A stretch of DNA of 57,065 bases. Origin: Helicobacter sp. TUL. Its GTDB lineage: Bacteria > Campylobacterota > Campylobacteria > Campylobacterales > Helicobacteraceae. The stretch lies in contig NZ_NESU01000013.1 of assembly GCF_002287135.1 (NCBI RefSeq), positions 1 to 57,065 on the forward strand. Reading direction: 5' to 3'. Position numbers and translations under genes: made by a program. Within the stretch, counting starts at the first letter, position 1. Every line of letters starts with the position of its first letter. The notes under the pieces were generated by a model that saw nothing but the letters and a program-made list of their open reading frames with translations, did no database searches and was not told the origin of the DNA. This document shows, in pieces, positions 18,042-26,519 of the stretch.

Positions 18042-18729
18042 ATGCGCTTTGTCTATCACCCTGATGCCAAAGCACCTACGCTAACACTCACTGGAGAATC
18101 TTATACACATATTTTTAAGGCTAGGCGACATGATAAAAACACGCCTCTTGTGCTTTGTAATCTTTTAGATAATCATCTTTATACCTACCAAATTACCCAC
18201 CTTGATAGAAACAAAGCTTCCTTAGAGCTCACACATAGCACACCTTATACACCAAACACACAACACACAACACACAACACATATTATTTGGGCGATTGTA
18301 GATTCAAAAATCGTAGAAAAAACTCTGCCCACACTAAATGAGCTTGGTATAAGCAAACTTACGCTTTTTTTTGCGCAATACTCCCAAAAGCCCTTTAACC
18401 CAAACCTCCAAAGACTCCACAAGATTCTCACGCACTCTTGTGAGCAATGTGGTAGAGGCACACTCCTAGAACTTGAGGTATTAAAAGACTTAGATTCTGT
18501 GCTATTAGCATACAAAGATTGTGTAGCCCTAGAATTTGGTGGCGAAGTGCTCACACATACAAATCTTATCGCCAATCTCAAAAACAAAAGTATCCTTATT
18601 GGTCCCGAAGGTGGCTTTAGCCCTAGTGAGCGCGATAAACTCCCTCATACAATTGGCATAGCAGGGGATCTTATCTTGCGTAGCGAAAGTGCCTGTATCT
18701 TTGTCGCAAGTATGCTAAAGCTCCTTTGA
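18042..18729 (+). pseudogene. rsmE: 16S rRNA m3U1498 methyltransferase RsmE, frameshifted at a heptamer repeat
   Basis: RsmE methylates U1498 of 16S rRNA. The N-terminal part (MRFVYHPDAK to about residue 75) reads in one frame, but from about 18282 the protein-like reading continues in another: WAIVDSKIVEKTLPTLNELG, then FFAQYSQKPFNP, the CEQCGRG loop, and the SPOUT knot with LIGPEGGFSPSE and LRSESAC. The switch falls exactly at AACACAC repeats (18255-18281). Removing one 7-base unit, or adding two, rejoins both halves into one protein of about 227 residues. As read, the product stops at 18341 after 99 residues. The gene is thus off, phase-variable or misread; the downstream part is well conserved, which argues against old decay. 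Confidence 0.85.
18255..18281 (+). repeat. Heptamer tandem repeat (AACACAC) x3.9 inside rsmE
   Basis: Three complete AACACAC units are followed by a partial unit AACACA. Seven is not a multiple of three, so gain or loss of units shifts the reading frame. It lies exactly where the rsmE reading frame switches. Confidence 0.9.
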
Positions 18730-18758
18730 CACATACTCTTGCTTTATAAGGCTTGTGC

Positions 18759-18764
18759 TACAAT
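18759..18764 (+). promoter_or_regulatory. Putative extended -10 box for tyrA
   Basis: TGC-TACAAT, 29 bases before the tyrA ATG at 18793, with a TTGCTT 14 bases further upstream. Confidence 0.45.
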
Positions 18765-18792
18765 AGCATATCACAATACAAAAGGAATGATA

Positions 18793-19635
18793 ATGGAGCA
18801 TAAATTACACGCAGGTATTATTGGGTTAGGACTTATTGGCGGATCTATGGGATTAGCATTGCGAGAATTGCAAATGTTTGCCTGTATAGCAGGTTTTGAT
18901 AATAATCCTTTGCATTCCCAGCAAGCACTTTCTTTGGGACTTGTAGATGAATGTATAGATCTTAGAGAGCTTATCACCCAAAGTGATGTCATATTTCTTG
19001 CCACACCAGTAGAGGCTATCATTTCTCTTATGCCACAACTCACACACATAAAACCTAGCGCGACTATTATCGATCTTGGTGGAACTAAAGAGCGCATTAT
19101 TCAACACATTCCAGATTCTATACGCAAAAATTTTGTTGCCGCACATCCAATGGCAGGCACGGAGTTTTATGGACCAAAAGCCGCATTGCCAAATCTCTTT
19201 AAAGATAGCATTGTGATTTTAGCAAACCTACAAGATAGCGGAGATTCACAAGTCCAAATAGCGCGTGAGATTTTTTTGGGTATTGGTATGAAAATTATCA
19301 AAATGGACGCGCACGAGCACGATAAACATATTGCACTCATTAGTCATATGCCGCATGTTATCAGTTATGCCCTTGCTAATGCCGTGCTTAAACAAGAAGA
19401 TCCTCAAACAATCCTAGCTCTTATAGGCGGAGGGTTTAAGTCAATGAGTAGGCTCTCTAAAAGTTCGCCAAAAATGTGGAGTGATATTTTTAAGCAAAAC
19501 ACACAAAATGTGCTAGATTCTATTACAAGCTTTCAAAATGAGATCCAAAAAGCCAAGGAAATGCTCCAATCCAAAGATTGGGAAGGATTAGAAGCCTTTA
19601 TGGCACAGGCAAACAAGCTACAAGATTTTATGTAG
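18793..19635 (+). CDS. tyrA: Prephenate dehydrogenase
   Basis: It oxidises prephenate to 4-hydroxyphenylpyruvate with NAD in tyrosine synthesis. The start at 18793 is set by AAGGA six bases upstream; the open frame begins 18 codons earlier without a ribosome site. The Rossmann motif GIIGLGLIGGSMG lies at the N-terminus, followed by DLGGTKE and AAHPMAGTEFYGP, which carries the catalytic-region His. HIALISHMPHVISYAL belongs to the all-helical C-terminal domain. The length of 280 residues is typical of a single-domain enzyme with no ACT domain or chorismate mutase fusion. The promoter-like box upstream suggests its own transcript. Confidence 0.92.
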   Translation: MEHKLHAGIIGLGLIGGSMGLALRELQMFACIAGFDNNPLHSQQALSLGLVDECIDLRELITQSDVIFLATPVEAIISLMPQLTHIKPSATIIDLGGTKERIIQHIPDSIRKNFVAAHPMAGTEFYGPKAALPNLFKDSIVILANLQDSGDSQVQIAREIFLGIGMKIIKMDAHEHDKHIALISHMPHVISYALANAVLKQEDPQTILALIGGGFKSMSRLSKSSPKMWSDIFKQNTQNVLDSITSFQNEIQKAKEMLQSKDWEGLEAFMAQANKLQDFM

Positions 19636-19664
19636 CCTATGCCTTAGCCTAAAAATCACAAAAA

Positions 19665-21098
19665 TTAAAAATCATAGCGGATTTCTACACGCCCCTTACC
19701 ATAATTTACATCACCAAGGTTACGCCCATAATATGCAGTTGCACTCACCTTGCCAACTTTGTAAGTAATAGATGGTGCAATTTCGTGATATGTGATACCT
19801 TTGGCATTATCTTGTGTCAGCTTGTCTTTAAGCGAACCTGCCACAGCATTAGCCACAAAAGGATAATTGTTGTTGCCAGTGATAAAAGAATAATCTAACC
19901 CAACTTTCCAAGCTTTGCCAAGTTTATAATCTAGCGCTAAATACGCTACATAAATGCTTGTGCCACTTCTGCCACCAGCACCCATAAATCCAAAACCTTC
20001 ATTTGTCGCATCATAGCTATTAATCCAAAACTTTCCTGCGACATCAATCCCACCTTTGCTATCAAGCAATGTTCCATAACCATCGCCAAAACTCCCTACA
20101 AATCCTAGCTTTGCAGAAACAGGGGCTTCTTTGTTTTTATAGCCGACTTGAATATTATACATACCTCGATTTGAAGCCCAATCGCTATTATTAAAGCCTG
20201 TGTATGAAAAAAATTGTCCTGCTGTTTGTGTCCAATCTGTGCCTGTTTTGTTACCATTAGGAAGCATAAAATTTGCATTCTTAGACATACCAGTAGCAGA
20301 AACTTGTCCTAGCACATACACGCCACCAAAATCATATTTGGCATCAACAAATGCAAGATAATCAAGCAACCTATTAGCGTGTCCTAACGCGACATTAAAA
20401 CTAAACTTGCTACCTGCCACATTATCACCCTTATTAAGAGAAAGTATCACAAGGTCATTACCCAAACTCCCTGTAGTCGTAGGAATTGCACTATTTGTTG
20501 AATTATTACCAAGCGAAGTTCTCCTTGCGTTATATATCACATGACCTGTTACCCAACTATCAAAATACTCCGCACCATATGTAATACCATTATTTGCTAT
20601 AAAACGCGCCTTACCACCATTACCAACATCTAGGGTTTTATCTGTAAAAACATTTACAAGATTTATGCGTCCGACACTAAATTCTGTCTTGGCATTTTGG
20701 GTAGCGATTTCTTTATTGACCGAAAATACCGCTACACCAAATCGATCGTTATATTTTCCTCCGGTTACAATCGCCATTGATCCTTGTGTGGCGTAATTTG
20801 TATTGCTAGTCGTTGTTGGATTACTTGAACCCATATTAAACATCAAACCACCAGTAAAACTCCAGCCCTCTACCTTACCTGTCGTAAGATCAAGCTTCAT
20901 TCTTAGCTGTTACTCTGCACCACTTTCCCCAGCACCATCGATTGTCGTATAACGTGCTCTTGCAAATCCTTTTGCCTCTATACCATCTAAAAATTGGCTA
21001 GTAAGGTTTTTAGATTCACTAGAAGTGGGTGACTTTGTCTCATCTGCCAAAAGTAGTCCTGCTCCAATCAAGCTTGCTACAAATATTTTGTTTTTCAT
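19665..21098 (-). pseudogene. Outer-membrane porin gene interrupted by one in-frame stop
   Basis: Translation from the ATG at 21098 (GGAGG five bases upstream) gives a signal peptide and a mature start ending in TIDGAGESGAE, then a TAA at 20910-20912. The same frame continues with QLRMKLDLTTGKVEGWSFTGG and runs uninterrupted to a C-terminal aromatic residue (RVEIRYDF) typical of beta-barrel proteins. The full chain would be 477 codons, fitting an OprD-like epsilonproteobacterial porin. A single C-to-T change (CAA to TAA) explains the stop. An internal ATG at 20900 opens the second part but lacks a signal peptide, so it would not reach the outer membrane. Nothing else looks decayed, so the mutation is recent, suppressed or an error. 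Confidence 0.82.
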
Positions 21099-21107
21099 GA
21101 ATTCCTC

Positions 21108-21141
21108 CAATTTGTTCGTATTTTTAAATACAAACAAATTG
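21108..21141. promoter_or_regulatory. Near-perfect 16-bp inverted repeat directly upstream of the porin ribosome site
   Basis: The arms 21108-21123 and 21126-21141 are complementary at 15 of 16 positions around a 2-base centre. The inner end touches the GGAGG of the porin gene. In RNA it would form a strong hairpin next to the ribosome site; as DNA it could be an operator. It does not end in a T run, so it is not a typical terminator. Confidence 0.5.
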
Positions 21142-21418
21142 TAATAATACTTGAAAACTTTTTGGAAACAATATATATTTATATATAATAAGCGGATGCA
21201 ACAATAATTTGTAGAAATATATTATTGAAATAATTTGAAATATTTTTTATTTAAAATTAGATACAAACCTAAAATACATTGTCTAAGATAATAAATATAA
21301 GAGGTTAGGAGAGGTATAACCCAAGAGTTACGCAATGTAACATCTTGGATTTCTTGGAAAGTAGGATACAAACACTCACCCATTTGCACTACCTTTGTTT
21401 ATCAACATAGTCTTCTAG
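21142..21418. other. AT-rich intergenic region, no gene seen
   Basis: This 277-base gap separates the interrupted porin from the DUF945-like gene. The part near the porin is very AT-rich and probably holds the porin promoter, but no single -10/-35 pair stands out. No RNA gene, repeat or open frame is evident. Confidence 0.6.
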
Positions 21419-22819
21419 CTATTGCAAATCTTCTAATTCTTGAGATTCATCAGCTTCATCAAGGCTTATGTCATCATCAATATCAATGCTATATTCATTA
21501 CTAAACATTACTTCATCATTGACTTTAAATGCTTCAGCACTCGGTGTTTGAGTGTATTGGAGTTTGACACCATATTGCTTAGAATCCGCTTGCTTGATAA
21601 AATATGTCCCTACCTCATTGATGAAATCTTTAAAGCTTAGCATGTCCTTATAGCGCCCCAAAAGTTCTTCAATAGGATATTTACTAGAAACCGCCAAATT
21701 AAGCTCTAGATTCTCAGGAGAAAACTGCCCATCAGCAACATAAGTAACTTTTTTGTCATTGAGCAAGAAACTAGAATCTTTTATGCTAAATTTTGGATTA
21801 CTTCCAAGAATTGTTTGTCTTCTTTGTTCAAGCTCATGGAAATTAATGGGGATGGGGAAGGAACCAACTATAGAAGTCAAATACCCCACGGTATCTTTGT
21901 GCATATTTTGAATCTCTAATGCACTAGAAAAATCTGTGATATCTAACTTAAACTTTTCATATGTAGATTTATTGTCGATGACAAAATTCTTAAGCGTCAA
22001 ATCAGCACTTACATCATACAGATCGTTAGAGGCTTTTGTTTTGTTAGTAACCCCAAATTTCTCAAATCTTACCTCAACATCATCATCACCAAATTCAATA
22101 GCCTTGAAATGTGCGGTGCTTTTGCTAGAAAACAATGTTCCTTTGCTTATCATACTTATTAGATCCTGATAAGTCATTGGTGTATCATATTTATCTTCTG
22201 CAACAAAATCCTTGATGCTCCAATGAAAATATTTATCATCACTAGAAGCCTCAGGTAAGCTAAATACTATACTTTTTATTCCATAGTCTGTAGTTGTATG
22301 CAAAACGAGTGAAAGTCCCTTAACCTCTACATTGTCTCTTCTTTTATGTATTATCATATCATTAAGTCGCAATGCTAGACTTCCGCTACCCAATTCAATA
22401 ACACCAATTTTGCCATCTGCAAATACTTCTTTGATGTCAGCATGTGTCGAAGAAACATAAAATTTCGAAGATGTGAAAGGGATATTAGAAAATACAAAAT
22501 CAATATCAAATGCAACACGTAATTCTGGAAAACTAACCACCCACTTACCATTTGAATGCAACAACCCACTCTCATATGGTGAAGTTTCAAGACTTAAATC
22601 AAGCTCTTCAATACTGCGCAACATATACGCAGCACTCATTCCCTGTGCTTCAAAAATAGGTTTGAGCGCAGAAGCCACACTCGCCTTTATATCACTCACG
22701 CTTTTTTGAGACAACTCTTCATAATACTTCTTGTGAATGCCATTTATATACACTGCAGACCCTATAAATGCCCCAAGTGCAAGCACTATCACCACGATAC
22801 CAACAACTTTCTTTGTCAT
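21419..22819 (-). CDS. DUF945 (YdgA-like) membrane-anchored protein, 466 aa
   Basis: One N-terminal membrane helix (about 5-27) is followed by INGIHKKYYEELSQ and then a long beta-rich region placed outside the cytoplasm. It includes the ESGLLHSNGKW stretch near residue 83 and ends in an acidic, Glu/Asp-rich tail. This matches the layout of the DUF945/YdgA family, whose function is unknown. AAGGATG lies before the ATG, and a TATAAT box on the minus strand at 22855-22860 suggests it is transcribed alone. Family placement rests on layout and a few motifs. Confidence 0.6.
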   Translation of the reverse strand: MTKKVVGIVVIVLALGAFIGSAVYINGIHKKYYEELSQKSVSDIKASVASALKPIFEAQGMSAAYMLRSIEELDLSLETSPYESGLLHSNGKWVVSFPELRVAFDIDFVFSNIPFTSSKFYVSSTHADIKEVFADGKIGVIELGSGSLALRLNDMIIHKRRDNVEVKGLSLVLHTTTDYGIKSIVFSLPEASSDDKYFHWSIKDFVAEDKYDTPMTYQDLISMISKGTLFSSKSTAHFKAIEFGDDDVEVRFEKFGVTNKTKASNDLYDVSADLTLKNFVIDNKSTYEKFKLDITDFSSALEIQNMHKDTVGYLTSIVGSFPIPINFHELEQRRQTILGSNPKFSIKDSSFLLNDKKVTYVADGQFSPENLELNLAVSSKYPIEELLGRYKDMLSFKDFINEVGTYFIKQADSKQYGVKLQYTQTPSAEAFKVNDEVMFSNEYSIDIDDDISLDEADESQELEDLQ

Positions 22820-22854
22820 TTGTCATCCTTAGTTTTGTAAAAATTGGGCTCTCA

Positions 22855-22860
22855 TTATAC
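22855..22860 (-). promoter_or_regulatory. Putative -10 box of the DUF945-like gene
   Basis: TATAAT on the minus strand, about 36 bases upstream of the ATG at 22819. Confidence 0.45.
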
Positions 22861-22986
22861 ACAAAAAATGCGCAATTTGATAAGACAATTTAGAGTTTCC
22901 AAGAATCTCCTGCTTTTAAGTATTTTTTCAAACTCTCTATTATATAATCCCACCTTTTATTACCTAAACCTTTCTTTATTCTTTGT

Positions 22987-23062
22987 GGCTTGATAGCTCA
23001 GTCGGTAGAGCAGAAGACTGAAAATCTTCGTGTCGGTGGTTCGATTCCGCCTCAAGCCACCA
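22987..23062 (+). tRNA. tRNA-Phe (anticodon GAA)
   Basis: A full cloverleaf: the acceptor GGCTTGA pairs with TCAAGCC, the D arm starts AGCTCAGTCGG, anticodon GAA lies in loop CTGAAAA, the T arm carries GGTTCGATTCC, and CCA is encoded at 23060-23062. Its 3' end faces the restriction-modification island, a common arrangement when DNA enters at tRNA genes, though no integrase or repeat of the tRNA end is seen on the far side. Confidence 0.96.
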
Positions 23063-23423
23063 TTCTTATATAAATTTTTTATGCTACGAAAATATCACTA
23101 TTGAATTATTCATTCACTTCAAAAATCATCCTATTCGCTCTCTTCCAAACAAGAAATGCACTATAATATCCTCAAGAATCGAACTAGATAAAATCGCAAT
23201 GCAATCAATCTCTTGCTTCTATGCCTTTTAATAGCAATACTTCAAGATTATAGCCTAGAAAGGGAATATATAAACCCTTCTTCTCTATTATGCTATATCA
23301 TAGTTATTACGGCATTTCAAAACTTATTTATCAATTTTAATTATGTCCAATATAAAAAAAACAATTTTTTATGATAATTGTGGTATAATTTTTCCTTAAA
23401 AATATGAAACACAATGAGGAGAA
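23063..23423. other. AT-rich gap between tRNA-Phe and the defence operon
   Basis: This 361-base stretch contains no convincing gene. It ends with a TGG-TATAAT box at 23384-23389, 35 bases before the first hsdS start. I found no integrase remnant and no copy of the tRNA 3' end. Confidence 0.6.
23384..23389 (+). promoter_or_regulatory. Putative -10 box of the type I restriction-modification operon
   Basis: TATAAT preceded by TGG, 35 bases before the ATG at 23424, and the only clear promoter before the first gene of the operon. Confidence 0.5.
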
Positions 23424-24014
23424 ATGGGAAAACTTAAAAATTTAGCATCCTTTCATTCTGGCTTACAACTAAGTCGAGTGCAACATCAAGAAGATAATGA
23501 AGGCTTCTCTTATAAGGTTATTAGAATCTCTGATTTTGGTAATTTTGGCACACTTAAGTTGGAAAATATAGAGCAAATTACTTTTTCCAAACCTATTCCC
23601 AAAAGCAATCTGACACAAGAAGGTGATGTGCTTGTCAGACTAAAAGCTCCATTGAGTGCAGTATATATTACAAAAGACTATGCTGGTTGCGTCTTTTCTT
23701 CGGTTATGGCTGTTATTCAGACAAATCCAAGCAAACTCTCATCTCAGTATCTTGCCTATTATCTCAATTCTTCAATGCCCCAAGGATATTTTCAAGAGCG
23801 TAGCACTAATGGAACAATGATGTCATTTCTAAGACTTACAGATTTAAAAGAACTAGAAATTTATCTGCCAAGCGTAGAACAACAAAAAAAGATTGTCCAA
23901 TTCATTCGAGAATCTAATAAAAAAATTGCACTTTTGCAGGAAAAAATTAGTGCTGAAATCTCATTAAAAAATGAAAGATTCAAACAGCTAATCACAAAGG
24001 AACTCAAATCATGA
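23424..24014 (+). CDS. hsdS: Half-size type I specificity subunit (single recognition domain)
   Basis: HsdS proteins choose the DNA sequence that HsdM methylates and HsdR cuts. This 196-residue chain has one target-recognition domain (about 1-150, with the GDVLVRLKAP strand and the SFLRLTDLKELEIYLPS segment) followed by one helical spacer (VEQQKKIVQFIRESNKKIALLQ). A normal HsdS has two of each. In known systems a half-size HsdS can dimerise and recognise a palindromic site. GAGGAG precedes the ATG, and the stop overlaps the hsdM start as ATGA at 24011, so it is not a stray fragment. It could also donate a recognition domain to the full hsdS at 27520. Confidence 0.85.
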   Translation: MGKLKNLASFHSGLQLSRVQHQEDNEGFSYKVIRISDFGNFGTLKLENIEQITFSKPIPKSNLTQEGDVLVRLKAPLSAVYITKDYAGCVFSSVMAVIQTNPSKLSSQYLAYYLNSSMPQGYFQERSTNGTMMSFLRLTDLKELEIYLPSVEQQKKIVQFIRESNKKIALLQEKISAEISLKNERFKQLITKELKS

Positions 24015-25501
24015 AAACAACAAAAGATCAAATAAATGCTGTAGTATGGAAAGCTTGCGATAGTTTTAGAGGGAGTATGGATAGCTCAAAATACAAAGAC
24101 TATATCCTTAGCCTTCTTTTTGTCAAGTATCTCTCTGATTCTCACAAGGAAACCTTGCAAAAACTAAAAAAAGAATACAAAGACAATCCAGAGATGTTAC
24201 AAAGAAGACTTTCAAGAGAAAAATTCAAGCTTGATGAAAAAAGCACATTTGATTATCTCTATGCAAACAAAGAAAAAGAAAATATCGGAGAAATTATCAA
24301 TGCAGTCCTTGAAAAAATTGAAGAGGATAATCAAGAAAAGCTAGAAGGCATTTTTAGAAATATTGATTTTAATGATAAAAACCTTTTAGGAAACAATAAA
24401 GAGCGCCACAAGATTCTAAAAAATCTACTTGAAAATTTTTCAAATAACAAACTTGACCTCTCTCCAAGCAAACTAGAAGATCAAGATGTCATGGGTGATG
24501 CGTATGAATACCTCATTTCAGAATTTGCAGGCGATGCAGGAAAAAAAGGAGGGGAGTTTTTTACGCCTAGTGGGGTTTCTACTCTCCTAGCAAAACTCCT
24601 ACAAGCACAAGAATCAAATACTATCTATGACCCTACTTGTGGCTCTGGCTCTTTGCTTATCAAAGCAAGTAAAGAAGTAGGTAATACAAACTTTGCAATC
24701 TATGGACAAGAAAAAAATTCCCAAACCCACTCACTTTGTCGTATGAATATGTTTTTGCATGGAATCGATGATGCAGATATCAAGTGGGGAGATACTATCA
24801 TCAACCCCCAACACCTAGACAACGACCACATCAAAACTTTTGATATTGTGGTTGCCAATCCTCCCTTTTCCCTCAAGGAATGGGGTGAGGAGCATGCAAA
24901 AGATGATGAATACAAACGCTTTTCCTCCTACCCCATGCCTCCAAAAACAAAAGGGGATTATGCCTTTGTTATTCATATGATTTCATCTCTTGCCCCTCAT
25001 GGCAAAATGGGCATTATACTTCCTCATGGAGTGCTATTTCGCGCAGCAAGTGAAGAAGCAATAAGAAAAAAAATCATCGAGGAAAATTTACTTGATGCAG
25101 TCATCGGACTCCCTGAGAACCTCTTTTATGGGACATCTATCCCTGCGTGTATTTTGATTTTTAAAAAAGACAGAGAAAACAAAGATATACTTTTTATTGA
25201 TGCAAGCAAAGAGTTTCAAAAAGGCAAACGCCAAAACACGCTCACACAAGAAAATATACAAAAGATTCTCACAACCTATCATAATCGTCAAGAGATAGAA
25301 AAATACTCTCACATCGCCACAATACAAGAAATAAAAGAAAATGAATATAATCTAAACATTCCAAGATATGTAGATACATTTCAAAAAGAGGAAGAAGTGG
25401 ATATCCCCTCAACGCTTGAAAAAATCGCTCATCTTGATAAAGAGATTGCCAAAACTCAAGAAAAAATGGATAATTATCTCAAGGAATTAGGATTACAATA
25501 A
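24011..25501 (+). CDS. hsdM: Type I DNA N6-adenine methyltransferase subunit
   Basis: HsdM transfers a methyl group from S-adenosylmethionine to adenine at the site picked by HsdS. The N-terminal helical domain (about 1-160) begins with the family pattern FRGSMDSSKYKDYILSLLF. The SAM-binding motif DPTCGSGSLLIKA is near residue 210 and the catalytic NPPF near 285. A C-terminal helix (EKIAHLDKEIAKTQEKM) probably contacts HsdS. The length of 496 residues is normal. Arginine codons here and through the island are mostly AGA, while flanking core genes use more CGC and CGT, which hints at transfer. Confidence 0.95.
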   Translation: MKTTKDQINAVVWKACDSFRGSMDSSKYKDYILSLLFVKYLSDSHKETLQKLKKEYKDNPEMLQRRLSREKFKLDEKSTFDYLYANKEKENIGEIINAVLEKIEEDNQEKLEGIFRNIDFNDKNLLGNNKERHKILKNLLENFSNNKLDLSPSKLEDQDVMGDAYEYLISEFAGDAGKKGGEFFTPSGVSTLLAKLLQAQESNTIYDPTCGSGSLLIKASKEVGNTNFAIYGQEKNSQTHSLCRMNMFLHGIDDADIKWGDTIINPQHLDNDHIKTFDIVVANPPFSLKEWGEEHAKDDEYKRFSSYPMPPKTKGDYAFVIHMISSLAPHGKMGIILPHGVLFRAASEEAIRKKIIEENLLDAVIGLPENLFYGTSIPACILIFKKDRENKDILFIDASKEFQKGKRQNTLTQENIQKILTTYHNRQEIEKYSHIATIQEIKENEYNLNIPRYVDTFQKEEEVDIPSTLEKIAHLDKEIAKTQEKMDNYLKELGLQ

Positions 25502-25541
25502 TGAAAAAAAATTTCCATAGATTCGGTATTTTTAAATTTTT

Positions 25542-25547
25542 TATAAT
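25542..25547 (+). promoter_or_regulatory. Possible internal promoter before the Abi_2 gene
   Basis: TATAAT in the only sizeable gap inside the island (112 bases between hsdM and Abi_2). The 7-base arms CGGTATT and AATACCG flank it as an inverted repeat. It could let the Abi_2-RhuM-hsdS part be expressed apart from hsdM. The region is very AT-rich, so chance matches are likely. Confidence 0.3.
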
Positions 25548-25613
25548 ATTTTTGAGATACAATACCGCCAACAGACCTCTCGGGTGCTCGACACTGACTG
25601 GGAGGTGCTCTCT

Positions 25614-26519
25614 ATGAATTACAAAAACTTCAAAACTCATAACGAACTCATAGAAATTCTAAAACAAAGACATCTTATCATCAAAGATGAATCTAGCGTT
25701 ATTGATTTTTTAAAAAAAGTGCATTACTATCGCTTGAGTGCTTATTTTATCCCATTTCAATATCCAAAAGATTCAGATAAAAAAGATATCTTTAAAGACA
25801 ATGTAGCTTTTGAAGATATCACAAATCTTTATTATTTTGATTGTGAGTTAAAAAAACTAATTTTTTCTTATTTACAACAGCTTGAGCTTACCCTAAGAGC
25901 CCAAATCTCTCATATTCATTCACAAAAATACAACCCCTTTGGATACATACAAAACCAAAACTCTCTAAAAAGAGAACTAAGAAATAAAAATATTTTTCTT
26001 TTTTATGAGTTTATCACGAAAGCTCAAAAAGAAAAACAGCGTGCAAGCGAGGATTTTATCAAACATATCAAAGATAAATATAAAATTGATGACCTTCCGC
26101 TTTGGGCTTTGGTAGAAATCCTCTCCTTTGGCTCGCTATCAAAGTTTTTTAAATTGATGCAATTAGATGAGCAACTCAAACTTTTAGAATTTTTCAAAAT
26201 GCAAAATATAAGAGTTGGGATTTTTGAAAACTGGCTTGAATCTTTATCTTATGTGAGGAATATTTGCGCTCATCATGCAAGACTATGGAATAAAAATCTA
26301 GTTAAAAAATTTAGGCTTGATTCAAACTATGATTTTTTACATCAATCTGTGCCAACAAATAAAATCTTTTTTGCCCTAAGTGTCCTAGCAGAAATCCTAA
26401 AAGAATATTCTATCAAGTTAGAATTTCAAGCCCTACTTGCCAAATATCCCTCTATCTCTAAAGAATCGATGGGTATCCCTCAAAATTGGGAGAATCTAGC
26501 CCCTTGGAGCAATCTATGA
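25614..26519 (+). CDS. Abi_2 (AbiD/AbiF-like) abortive-infection family protein
   Basis: Abi_2 proteins are linked to abortive infection, where a phage-infected cell halts growth. I chose the ATG at 25614 because GGAGG lies eight bases upstream; a GTG 30 bases earlier is in frame but weaker. The family's N-terminal pattern LIIKDESSVIDFLKKVHYYRLSAYF lies early in the chain, and its C-terminal hallmark RNICAHHARLWN is at about 214-226. The length of 301 residues is usual. The RNxxAHH motif resembles the Rx4-6H element of HEPN ribonucleases, which would fit RNA cleavage, but this is inference. Its stop overlaps the RhuM start as ATGA. Confidence 0.85.
   Translation: MNYKNFKTHNELIEILKQRHLIIKDESSVIDFLKKVHYYRLSAYFIPFQYPKDSDKKDIFKDNVAFEDITNLYYFDCELKKLIFSYLQQLELTLRAQISHIHSQKYNPFGYIQNQNSLKRELRNKNIFLFYEFITKAQKEKQRASEDFIKHIKDKYKIDDLPLWALVEILSFGSLSKFFKLMQLDEQLKLLEFFKMQNIRVGIFENWLESLSYVRNICAHHARLWNKNLVKKFRLDSNYDFLHQSVPTNKIFFALSVLAEILKEYSIKLEFQALLAKYPSISKESMGIPQNWENLAPWSNL

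Noticed and set aside
20898-20900. Internal ATG of the interrupted porin as a true start of a separate gene
   Set aside because: It has no signal peptide or convincing ribosome site and is in frame with the upstream porin half, so one interrupted gene explains both parts better.
25572-25613. Bases before Abi_2 read DTDWEVLS, like the DWEVVRLGEV start of HsdS domains, suggesting an hsdS remnant
   Set aside because: Only about five residues match and the flanking codons do not, so chance is likely.
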